Shown here piece after piece: positions 31,225 to 37,607 of a stretch of DNA of 64,000 nucleotides. The stretch comes from Haloprofundus halobius. GTDB lineage: Archaea > Halobacteriota > Halobacteria > Halobacteriales > Haloferacaceae. Made by a program: the position numbers and the translations under genes. Under the pieces are notes generated by a model. The model was not told the DNA's origin, did not search any database, and saw nothing but the letters and a program-made list of their open reading frames with translations. Each line of letters starts with the position of its first letter. Positions within the stretch are counted from its first letter, which is position 1. The stretch is from NCBI RefSeq assembly GCF_020097835.1, contig NZ_CP083668.1:62001-126000 (forward strand), in the 5' to 3' direction.

Positions 31225-31668
31225 CTACTCCTCCCAGAAGGCACGCTGTCTGTCTTCGATCTCTGAAAGGACCATCGAGAGGACATCTCGCCAGTCCGCC
31301 GGATGTGACGTGTCGTCACCGGGTGTCGGTGCGTCAGGCCCTGGATGGACGTGGTCACGGGTGTTGTGACCGGACGGGTGTCTGTCCCATCGGTGATCGA
31401 ACTCGCCGCTTTCGTGTTCCTCGTGGTAGTGTAGAGAGAAGTCTCCGTTTTCGAACCAGACTACTTCCAGGCGAGCAGCACGAACTCGTTCCGGGTAGAA
31501 CCGTTGATCATACACGCACACTAGACGCTCCGGGGCAAACGCCGGCTGATCAGCGATTCGTTTGAAACGGTCATCAGCCGCGAAGCGCTCTCGGATGGTG
31601 TCAAGTCGGTCGAAATCAATCGGCGCACCGTGAAACGGGTCTGACGTGTTCTCGTCTCCGCCACTCAT
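31225..31668 (-). CDS. TumE-like putative toxin (His-rich)
   Basis: 147 residues. 'RLEVVWFENGDFSLHYHEEH', then 'FDHRWDRHPSGHNTRDHVHP' and 'DWRDVLSMVLSEIEDRQRAF' are the motifs of haloarchaeal TumE/DUF6516 proteins. Its start overlaps the stop of the DUF7342 gene by four bases, as expected for a coupled pair. Toxin role is inferred from family and context. Confidence 0.7.
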   Translation of the reverse strand: MSGGDENTSDPFHGAPIDFDRLDTIRERFAADDRFKRIADQPAFAPERLVCVYDQRFYPERVRAARLEVVWFENGDFSLHYHEEHESGEFDHRWDRHPSGHNTRDHVHPGPDAPTPGDDTSHPADWRDVLSMVLSEIEDRQRAFWEE

Positions 31669-32240
31669 ACCGCGGACTGTAGATCAGCGCCGTCACCGGA
31701 CTCAGTCGTGAGCGCTCGTTCGAGGAGCGCCACCCGACGACGGGCTGTTTGCCACGCAGAGAGGCGTTCCCAGACTTCCTCAATGGTTCGGTCAGTCTCG
31801 CTCGCATAGCGTGAAATCGAGATTTCGTCCGGTGATTTGACGTTGAATTCCCTCTCCAGCGTCTCTTCGCGCTTTGATTCCGTCTTCAGAAGGTCGAGAA
31901 GCTCTTCAGTGGCGTACTCCTGCCGGAGTTTCTGGACCCGTCGCCAGCTCAGGTACTCCTGGTTACGTTCGTAGGTGGCTGGTGATTCCGTGACCTGAGT
32001 CACGATCCCCATCCGTTCGAACCAGTCCAAGTACTCGCGTGCGGCATCGACACCGTGACCCGCGAGCTCGGCGACGTCGGTCGCCGTCGCTGGACTGTCG
32101 AGCGCGAGGACGGCGTCGAAGAAATCATCCCGCGTTCGGTCGCCACGCACCAAGTCCTCCAAGGGAGTCAACGCATCGAAGTCGGGTGCCTCAGCACGCT
32201 CGTCGGCGTCGACCTTCAGTTCGTCGCGCGGTTCGTCCAT
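31665..32240 (-). CDS. DUF7342-type winged-helix protein, putative antitoxin
   Basis: 191 residues from ATG 32240. 'RTRDDFFDAVLALDSPATAT', 'VAELAGHGVDAAREYLDWFE' and 'MGIVTQVTESPATYERNQEY' form the DUF7342 winged helix, followed by 'LSWRRVQKLRQEYATEELLD'. Upstream half of the pair with the TumE-like gene; similar to 10080-10631 in layout but distant in sequence. Confidence 0.75.
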   Translation of the reverse strand: MDEPRDELKVDADERAEAPDFDALTPLEDLVRGDRTRDDFFDAVLALDSPATATDVAELAGHGVDAAREYLDWFERMGIVTQVTESPATYERNQEYLSWRRVQKLRQEYATEELLDLLKTESKREETLEREFNVKSPDEISISRYASETDRTIEEVWERLSAWQTARRRVALLERALTTESGDGADLQSAV

Positions 32241-32298
32241 ACTCGCTTTCTCGGTATGGAGCGGAATAAATCTTGGCTTCACGTAATAATCCGCTAAA

Positions 32299-32658
32299 TC
32301 ACTCGACGCTGTCTCCTTGCGTATTCCGTTCATCACGGATTTTATCGTATGGCGTCGTGACATGCCTTCCTTCCTCGAAAAGAGTTAGTCGACCGGCTTC
32401 TTCGCTGAGCGTAATTGTCGTCACCACTTCGGGCCGAACCGACGTATCGGCCGCACTCATGTGGCGCGAACCCATCCAGTCTTCATACTCTACGGCGTGT
32501 TCACCCTGAGGTACCGTGTCGGGGGTAAAATCGAGGAACCGAACCATCTGCCTTTGGATCACTCCGTCGACGCTAATCACCACCGCACCGTCTCGCGACA
32601 TGGCGACTTCGCTTGCTGCGTCGTAGAAACTGTCGACGTCGTCGTTGTAGAGCCGACA
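32299..32658 (-). pseudogene. Diadenylate cyclase (DacZ-like) fragment, copy A
   Basis: Open frame from just after the first CRISPR repeat to 32299: 'RLYNDDVDSFYDAASEVAMS', 'RDGAVVISVDGVIQRQMVRF', then 'WMGSRHMSAADTSVRPEVV', 'TTITLSEEAGRLTLFEEG'. D-G-A and R-H-x-S are the catalytic motifs of DAC-domain enzymes that make c-di-AMP. The N-terminal two thirds are absent; a TGA formed by the CRISPR repeat edge closes the frame. Internal ATG 32601 would give 100 residues. Confidence 0.65.
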
Positions 32659-32661
32659 AAG

Positions 32662-32821
32662 GCTTCAACCCCACAAGGGTTCGTCTGAATCTTTCGGACC
32701 GGACTCCCGCCGGTTGTCGGCAAGCTGCTTCAACCGCACTAGCGTTCGTCTGTAACGATTCGAGCGCGTGTGATATGAGCTTCGACATCACGCTTCAACC
32801 GCACTAGCGTTCGTCTGTAAC
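32662..32821. CRISPR. Three-repeat CRISPR array
   Basis: 30-base repeats at 32662-32691, 32727-32756 and 32792-32821, with two 35-base spacers. Repeats begin GCTTCAACC and end TTCGTCTG plus AATC or TAAC; read on the other strand they match the familiar haloarchaeal type I-B repeat (GTT.CAGACGAAC ... GGTTGAAGC). Repeats 2 and 3 are identical; repeat 1 differs at five central or terminal positions (CCACAAGG against GCACTAGC). No leader or cas gene is seen nearby, so the array probably depends on Cas proteins encoded elsewhere, or is a relic. Confidence 0.88.
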
Positions 32822-32874
32822 CATGGCCAATTTGCGGCCCTGAACGCTCCTGGGTGGCGATTTCACAAGGGTGT

Positions 32875-32920
32875 TTCCGTCGATCCTCAATAACTGGTTA
32901 CCCCCTGGGGGTCGACGGAA
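32875..32920. repeat. Nested palindrome with G-run (possible ORB-like site)
   Basis: TTCCGTCGA (32875-32883) and TCGACGGAA (32912-32920) face each other; CCCCC T GGGGG lies at 32901-32911 between them. G-runs beside TTCC/GGAA dyads recall archaeal origin recognition boxes, but no orc gene is in the window. Confidence 0.35.
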
Positions 32921-33191
32921 CCGTCCATACAGCACCAAAAATTCACGTCAACGCTCGTTATCCACGGTAATGGTCGACCATCAGCCACGGTCGAAAACCA
33001 CCCCCTTAATCACACTCGTTGTGATGAGCCTCAATCGCACAGCTACCCCACCCTCGTTTCTTCTCCGTCTACTACTCCTATCTACGGAGAGGTTCCTCCG
33101 AGTACTGCGGCTCACAATACCGCAGACTACCGCGTTGGTGTCAGCGGACGACGTCTCCCGATGTGACTAACCCGCCGTAATCACAGCCCCG
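32921..33191. other. Intergenic region without gene
   Basis: Short inverted repeats (CACACTCGTTGTG, and GTACTGCGG with CCGCAGTAC-like pairing) but no frame with a plausible start. Lies between the palindrome above and the convergent coiled-coil gene. Confidence 0.45.
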
Positions 33192-33830
33192 TTAGCGCCA
33201 CCTCATCACAACGTCCGTGATACCACCAGTTGACGACGTACCCGCGAGTTCAGTCACCGCACGCTCTGTGAACACAGCACGCTTGGTGCCATGACGTTTG
33301 ACCACCTGGACGTCTTCTTTCCCGAGTCGGTCGAGAAAGTCCATGACGCGACTCACGGTTTGGGTGTGGGGTGTCCTGTCTTCTTTGGCTTTCAGGACTT
33401 TTCGAATCGTACTGGAGTCGATGGCGTAGCCGGCGGGGACTTTCTTCGCGTACTCACGGATGTCTTTGGCGATGAAGCGAGCGCGCTTTTGGTTGGCTGT
33501 GAGTTTCGAGACAGCCTTTGAGGGGAGGCTGATGAGTTGCTGCAGCGGCGACCTTGTCGTATTTGTCTCATCCGAGTCTGCGCCCTGAGAATCTTCGAGG
33601 GCGTGGACGCGCTGTTGGAGGTGTTTTCGGTGGTCCCTCGATACAGTGAGTTTCTCCTCGTACTCATCCAAGCGCTTGCGTTGCTCGCGAAGTTGGTCAC
33701 GCTGGGAGGCAATTGTCTCAGCTTGTGCGTCGACTGTCTCTTCGAGATCTGATTTTTCGTCTTCGAGGGCGTCAACGCGGTCTTCGAGATCATCGAGGCG
33801 CGACTTGAGGTCTTCGACGGAGTCAGTCAT
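33192..33830 (-). CDS. Coiled-coil plus winged-helix plasmid protein
   Basis: 212 residues. Residues 1-80 are a continuous heptad coiled coil ('VEDLKSRLDDLEDRVDALED' onward). After a linker comes 'AVSKLTANQKRARFIAKDIR', 'EYAKKVPAGYAIDSSTIRKV' and 'QTVSRVMDFLDRLGKEDVQV', a winged-helix DNA-binding part, ending 'KRHGTKRAVFTERAV'. A dimeric DNA-binding protein, perhaps for plasmid maintenance or replication control. Function not established. Confidence 0.8.
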   Translation of the reverse strand: MTDSVEDLKSRLDDLEDRVDALEDEKSDLEETVDAQAETIASQRDQLREQRKRLDEYEEKLTVSRDHRKHLQQRVHALEDSQGADSDETNTTRSPLQQLISLPSKAVSKLTANQKRARFIAKDIREYAKKVPAGYAIDSSTIRKVLKAKEDRTPHTQTVSRVMDFLDRLGKEDVQVVKRHGTKRAVFTERAVTELAGTSSTGGITDVVMRWR

Positions 33831-34111
33831 TCTGAGACCTCGAGCGTGAGGGGTGGCTGTGCGACGAGAGCTTTTTGCGTTGGGGGTGTGTTCGATGACA
33901 TGCGGTATTCCTCAAACGACCGCACCGGATCCGTGCTACAACACGGGTCCTTTCTGAGAGGACCAGATGATCCGATGAGCGGTCGCTATCCCGAACAAGG
34001 AATGCATGGAGAATAAATCTTAGCCTATTCGGTCTATATATTGGACTTTATAGTGTTAGTCTGCTGAGTAATCGACGGAACCATACCACTCGTTGTGGAT
34101 ACTCGCGACGA
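33831..34111. other. Intergenic region, promoter area
   Basis: About 280 bases. ACCGGATCCGTGCTAC with CACGGGTCC suggests a weak hairpin near 33925-33950; TATATATTGGACTTTATAG (about 34038) is a likely TATA region for the wHTH gene at 34112. No gene seen. Confidence 0.4.
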
Positions 34112-34363
34112 ATGAAGCCGAGTGAATATACCGTCTTAGACTTTCTCGGCAGAACCCGACTTTCGCTGCCTCCCTCCGTCTTACACTACAATATGGTGAA
34201 GTCAGGTCACGAAATCGGGTATTCCACAGTCAAAGCAAACCTTGCGTCTCTTTCAGAGCATAATCTAGTCACAAAGGAGAAAGAAGAGGAGGGATACTAC
34301 GCGATTACTGACCGCGGAATAGCGTACTTAGAGGGCGAGCTCGACCCTGACGAAATCGATTGA
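34112..34363 (+). CDS. Winged-helix protein (PhiH1-repressor-like)
   Basis: 83 residues, one winged helix: 'YTVLDFLGRTRLSLPPSVLH', 'KSGHEIGYSTVKANLASLSE', wing 'LVTKEKEEEGYYAITDRGIA'. Such single-domain regulators are common on haloarchaeal plasmids and proviruses. Convergent with the next gene, two bases apart. Confidence 0.8.
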   Translation: MKPSEYTVLDFLGRTRLSLPPSVLHYNMVKSGHEIGYSTVKANLASLSEHNLVTKEKEEEGYYAITDRGIAYLEGELDPDEID

Positions 34364-34365
34364 AT

Positions 34366-34620
34366 TTATTGCTCTCGTGGGTCTTCGACAAATCGATAGA
34401 GGCCTCGAACTGACTGGCCTTCTACCTGTACTTGCTCAACCCATCCGGCGGCGATGAGACTCTTCAGCGCATCGTTCACACGCTGTTTCTTCAGGCCGGT
34501 CTCTAATCGGATTCGCATCGGATTTGCATAGCCCCACGGCTCGTTTTCTTCACGGTTGAGTTTGAAGACCGACAGCACATCCTCCTGATTTTCAGTCGGT
34601 GTGAATTCTCGATTGACCAT
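34366..34620 (-). CDS. Small winged-helix regulator
   Basis: 84 residues: 'TENQEDVLSVFKLNREENEP', 'IRLETGLKKQRVNDALKSLI', 'AAGWVEQVQVEGQSVRGLYR'. A MarR-like or DUF-type wHTH. The palindrome at 34680-34696, between it and the structured leader of the divergent gene, is a likely operator for it. Confidence 0.75.
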   Translation of the reverse strand: MVNREFTPTENQEDVLSVFKLNREENEPWGYANPMRIRLETGLKKQRVNDALKSLIAAGWVEQVQVEGQSVRGLYRFVEDPREQ

Positions 34621-34679
34621 TAAGTACTGAAACGCTCGTATGGCTGGTTGATAAAGTGTTACTCTTGGAGTGCTTCAGT

Positions 34680-34696
34680 CCGTTACTTAGTAACGG
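34680..34696. promoter_or_regulatory. Perfect palindrome in a divergent promoter region
   Basis: CCGTTACTTAGTAACGG: arms CCGTTAC and GTAACGG around TTA. Located 60 bases upstream of the wHTH gene (minus) and 28 bases before the structured leader of the plus-strand gene, so it could control both. Confidence 0.6.
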
Positions 34697-34723
34697 TTAA
34701 GTTGGTGTAGACTGTAGTTGTAA

Positions 34724-34792
34724 TTGAGAAGCACTGGGTTCGCCTTTCTGTAGAAAGGCCGCGTGCGCCAACACGCGACCGGGGCTTCTCAA
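34724..34792 (+). promoter_or_regulatory. Three-way-junction leader RNA
   Basis: TTGAGAAGC (34724-34732) pairs perfectly with GCTTCTCAA (34784-34792). Inside are two perfect hairpins: GCCTTTC-TGTA-GAAAGGC (34742-34759) and CGCGTG-CGCCAA-CACGCG (34760-34777). A fourth hairpin GGCT-AGGA-AGCC places AGGA in its loop just before ATG 34808. All stems are uninterrupted, the shape of a structured regulatory RNA. Confidence 0.75.
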
Positions 34793-34807
34793 TGGGCTAG
34801 GAAGCCA

Positions 34808-35110
34808 ATGTCAACTAGGAAACCCGCGACACAAGAGCCTACCGTATCGCTCATCGACCACTTCACGCGAGCGCTCGCGCGCTCATTCGCCCTCGGTGTC
34901 GACGAAGAGGGCTACACGCATCACTACTACCAGCCTGCCGACGCCGTCGTCCACAACGGTCGCGAGCTCGACCACTACCAACCACTCAACGGTCGCCCAC
35001 TCACCCACTGGCAGAAATACGTCGCCCAGAAACGCGGTTGGGAGTCGATGGGTCAGCTCGCACACGTTGGACTCAGAGTCGACGCACAGCAGAAGGAGAC
35101 CCAAGCGTGA
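34808..35110 (+). CDS. Conserved plasmid protein behind the structured leader (copy 1, intact)
   Basis: 100 residues from ATG 34808. 'SLIDHFTRALARSFALGVDE', 'YTHHYYQPADAVVHNGRELD', 'GRPLTHWQKYVAQKRGWESM', 'GQLAHVGLRVDAQQKETQA'. A 5'-truncated second copy is at 36006-36135. Its stop overlaps the GTG of the following gene, as in the second copy. Family not recognised; possibly a small DNA- or RNA-binding protein. Confidence 0.72.
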   Translation: MSTRKPATQEPTVSLIDHFTRALARSFALGVDEEGYTHHYYQPADAVVHNGRELDHYQPLNGRPLTHWQKYVAQKRGWESMGQLAHVGLRVDAQQKETQA

Positions 35111-35311
35111 GCGCACGCGAAGAACTCCGTATGCATCTCTCAAGCCTTATCGCGAACGAAGAACCCAGATGTCCAAGCACACCTGCACGCACCGCTGGAG
35201 TCGTGTGAGGACCTCTCGTCGACTTCTCTGGTAGAGTGTCCTGTCTGTCAGAAGGTAGGGTTGCCCGAGCGAATCAGGGTCCATGACTGTCGGGGAGATT
35301 ACGTGGATTGA
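35107..35311 (+). pseudogene. Frameshifted zinc-binding gene (copy 1)
   Basis: GTG 35107 starts 'SAREELRMHL', then compared with 36132-36329 about two bases are missing near 35140-35160 and the frame is lost. In the other frame it continues 'DVQAHLHAPLESCED', 'VECPVCQKVGLPERIRVHDC'. The intact version is the gene at 36132. Confidence 0.75.
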
Positions 35312-35353
35312 GCCCAAGTGGATTGCTGTAGAGAAGCAATCAGTTTGAATTGC

Positions 35354-35743
35354 TCAGAGCAATTCTTCTGGCGCAACACCGCCGTGATCGAGCATCTCTC
35401 CATCGAAGGTGGTCAATGTCGCATCCAAGTCGTCGGCTAATGCAAGAAGTACACAGTCTAGTGTATAGAGGAGATTATCTTCCTGTAATTCATAGGCACT
35501 AATCTGGTCGCTGATTTCGGGAGCGTAGATATCTACGTTACCATAGATGTCTGACAATACTGCTTCGACCCGCTCTTGCTCAACGCGCTTCTTTTTTGTC
35601 ATAACAGACCGAATCTCCATGAGATTCAAAATCGACGTGCAGAACTCGTGGTCCTCGTTGAGTAACTGTGTCGCAATTTCACCACGATCTGGTTCATCAG
35701 TTAAACTTGCAATGAAAACGTTCGTATCGACGAAAACCTTCAT
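35354..35743 (-). CDS. vapC: PIN-domain toxin (VapC-like)
   Basis: 129 residues. 'MKVFVDTNVFIASLTDEPDR' holds the first catalytic Asp, 'SILNLMEIRSVM' the conserved Glu, and 'LLYTLDCVLLALADDLDATL' with 'TTFDGEML' the C-terminal acidic residues of a PIN ribonuclease. Its ATG overlaps the stop of the 50-residue antitoxin gene (ATGA). Expected to cleave RNA when free of antitoxin. Confidence 0.88.
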   Translation of the reverse strand: MKVFVDTNVFIASLTDEPDRGEIATQLLNEDHEFCTSILNLMEIRSVMTKKKRVEQERVEAVLSDIYGNVDIYAPEISDQISAYELQEDNLLYTLDCVLLALADDLDATLTTFDGEMLDHGGVAPEELL

Positions 35744-35892
35744 TCCCGTCTTCGTTCGCTACGCACCGCTTCGACAGAATCAACGTCGACGTCTGCTAGT
35801 CGGCCTGAGAGTAAATCACCGAGCGGTAGTTGAGAGTCATCATTCTCAGACGACTCATTTACCCAATTCGGTGGTGTTGCATAACTACCCAT
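35740..35892 (-). CDS. VapB-like antitoxin
   Basis: 50 residues: 'MGSYATPPNWVNESSENDDS', 'LPLGDLLSGRLADVDVDSVE', 'AVRSERRRE'. No DNA-binding fold at the N-terminus, but the acidic-then-helical layout and four-base overlap with the PIN gene make it the antitoxin. Confidence 0.75.
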   Translation of the reverse strand: MGSYATPPNWVNESSENDDSQLPLGDLLSGRLADVDVDSVEAVRSERRRE

Positions 35893-36005
35893 GACCAAGC
35901 CTTGCAGACGTGTCTGTAAATCGTTTTCTCTCCCTCAGAATCAGTGGCTGAGATATAGAGCAGAGGTGCTGCTGCCCACCGTGGCCGTAACTTCGATTAC
36001 TTTTA

Positions 36006-36135
36006 ACCACTCAACGGACGGCCACTCAGCCATTGGCAAAAATACGTCGCCCAGAAACGCGACTGGGAATTCATGGGTCAACTCGCCCACACTGGACTCA
36101 AGATCGATGCTCAACAGAAAGAGGCCCAGGCGTGA
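36006..36135 (+). pseudogene. 5'-truncated copy of the 34808 gene (copy 2)
   Basis: Reads 'PLNGRPLSHWQKYVAQKR', 'WEFMGQLAHTGLKIDAQQKE', 'AQA' after an in-frame TAA. The 5' half and structured leader are missing; a junction with unrelated DNA lies near 35990. Confidence 0.75.
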
Positions 36136-36329
36136 GCGCCCGTGAAGAACTCCGCATGCATCTCCCACAAGCGTTGTCTCGGACGGAGAACCCCGATGTG
36201 CAAACGCACTTGCACGCGGCACTGGAGTCGTATGAGGAACCCCCCTCAACGCCTCTAGTAGAGTGTCCGGTATGTCGGAAGATTGGGTTGCCCGAGCGAA
36301 TCAGAATGCACGATTGTCGGGGGAGATAG
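36132..36329 (+). CDS. Small zinc-binding protein (copy 2, intact)
   Basis: 65 residues from GTG 36132, overlapping the stop of the truncated gene. 'AREELRMHLPQALSRTENPD', 'LVECPVCRKIGLPERIRMHD', C-R-G-R end: Cys-x2-Cys with a later His-x-x-Cys, a likely single zinc site. Without the upstream promoter-leader it may be poorly expressed. Confidence 0.7.
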   Translation: MSAREELRMHLPQALSRTENPDVQTHLHAALESYEEPPSTPLVECPVCRKIGLPERIRMHDCRGR

Positions 36330-36357
36330 CTACTAAATTCGGCTAAACCACCGACGC

Positions 36358-36498
36358 TTACTCGTGTTCGGGGGCGTCGTATACGCCACGATGTTCGTCG
36401 CGGCCGGCTTTTGCAACACGGAGGACGAGCTCACGTCGAATATCGTTCATCACTTCATCAAGCGGTGATTGCTCGCTTATGTCTTCTTTTGTTGCCAT
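36358..36498 (-). CDS. 46-aa protein of unknown function
   Basis: ATG 36498, TAA 36358-36360. 'MATKEDISEQSPLDEVMNDI', 'RRELVLRVAKAGRDEHRGVY', 'DAPEHE'. One amphipathic helix; convincing codon pattern for a haloarchaeal gene. Divergent from the DUF1508 gene. Family not recognised. Confidence 0.55.
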   Translation of the reverse strand: MATKEDISEQSPLDEVMNDIRRELVLRVAKAGRDEHRGVYDAPEHE

Positions 36499-36606
36499 AC
36501 GAGATCGTTCTCCTGTCTCTCGTATTCTGAGCCCTGGTCACTCCCTATACGCTGCTCCGAAGCACAGCAACTACTAGTCCTGAAAGGATAATACAGAAGT
36601 AATTGT

Positions 36607-36792
36607 ATGGCTACGTTCGAGGTATTTCGGGATAAGGCAGGTGAATGGCGGTGGCGTCTTGTCGCCACTAACGGGAACATAATTGCAGATAGCGGGGAAG
36701 GCTATCAATCAAAGCAAGGTGTCAAAAGAGGAATAGAGAGTGTAAAAAGAAGTGTCCCTATAGCAGAAGCTGAGTTCTTGAACGAGTCTTGA
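36607..36792 (+). CDS. HVO_2922/DUF1508 (YegP-like) protein
   Basis: 61 residues: 'MATFEVFRDKAGEWRWRLVA', 'TNGNIIADSGEGYQSKQGVK', 'RGIESVKRSVPIAEAEF'. This is one complete YegP/DUF1508 repeat, a small alpha-beta fold that forms dimers. Role unclear, often called stress- or DNA-related. Confidence 0.88.
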   Translation: MATFEVFRDKAGEWRWRLVATNGNIIADSGEGYQSKQGVKRGIESVKRSVPIAEAEFLNES

Positions 36793-36815
36793 CAATACGC
36801 CACAGTCTGAGTAAC

Positions 36816-37232
36816 TCATGGCGTCCAACTCGTTAAACGACCACAAAGGTGTGTGAGAGTCCCAATTGCAAGGAGGCCCGCGGCAAAGGCGAGGAATATG
36901 AGCCACGTTGGCGAGTCAGTACTTGGGGGTAAGACGAGGTGAAACCCGATTAAATATACGAAGAGTCCACCAACTGGACCTAACGAGAGGAGAACTGCCG
37001 TTGTGATGTCTTGACCGTTTATTGATGCGTAGAAGGCACTTATCCCGACAACGAGTAGTACACCACCCATCACATACGCAGGTACTTCTCCAAGCGACCG
37101 ACTCGCTGTTTCATACACGAGCCGTTCAGTCCCGAACGTTACCAGTGTGACAGCCCCCAAAATTGTAGAGAGCCTACGATAGCCAATTCGAGGGGGCTTA
37201 CCTGCCTTATGGAGGTTATTCAGGGCGCTCAT
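36816..37232 (-). CDS. Four-helix membrane protein
   Basis: 138 residues, four hydrophobic helices (about 20-38, 50-70, 78-98, 110-132). No repeats bound it. The C-terminus 'LTHLCGRLTSWTP' may be a short cytoplasmic tail. Function unknown. Confidence 0.75.
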   Translation of the reverse strand: MSALNNLHKAGKPPRIGYRRLSTILGAVTLVTFGTERLVYETASRSLGEVPAYVMGGVLLVVGISAFYASINGQDITTAVLLSLGPVGGLFVYLIGFHLVLPPSTDSPTWLIFLAFAAGLLAIGTLTHLCGRLTSWTP

Positions 37233-37607
37233 ATACCAAAACCACTATTCAGGTGACAATATCTCTTCGGGTCATCCAGACTGAACCCTCAAGATCACCC
37301 GTTTGGTCGAATTAGTGAACATCAACCTATTGTTAATTGATGTGCAGTCGCCAAGCGGCGCAATCTTGGGTTACGTTTCAGAATCACCTGGATTGAGGCG
37401 CTAAACAATACTCTCCAATGTTCGATGATGGCTCCCTACCCCCTTACACGTGAGTGTGTGGCCGTTTCAAGGCTTCAGAAGCCAATATTATAGAATAGGC
37501 GCTAAAACAAGGATTCTTGCTTCTCAGCGACTCTGAAGCCCAAACTCAGCCAGAAGACCAACATCTTGTGAATTAACAACATAGATTCTGTGTATTCTCC
37601 TGAATTA
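37233..37607. other. Intergenic region before the exchanger gene
   Basis: About 375 bases, no gene. GGCTTCAGAAGCC (about 37473) is a small hairpin of the kind left by IS200/IS605 ends. GAATTAACAACATAG near 37570 may contain the promoter. Confidence 0.4.

Noticed and set aside
32662-32821. Active CRISPR-Cas locus
   Set aside because: No cas gene is found within the window and only three repeats exist; recorded as an orphan mini-array.
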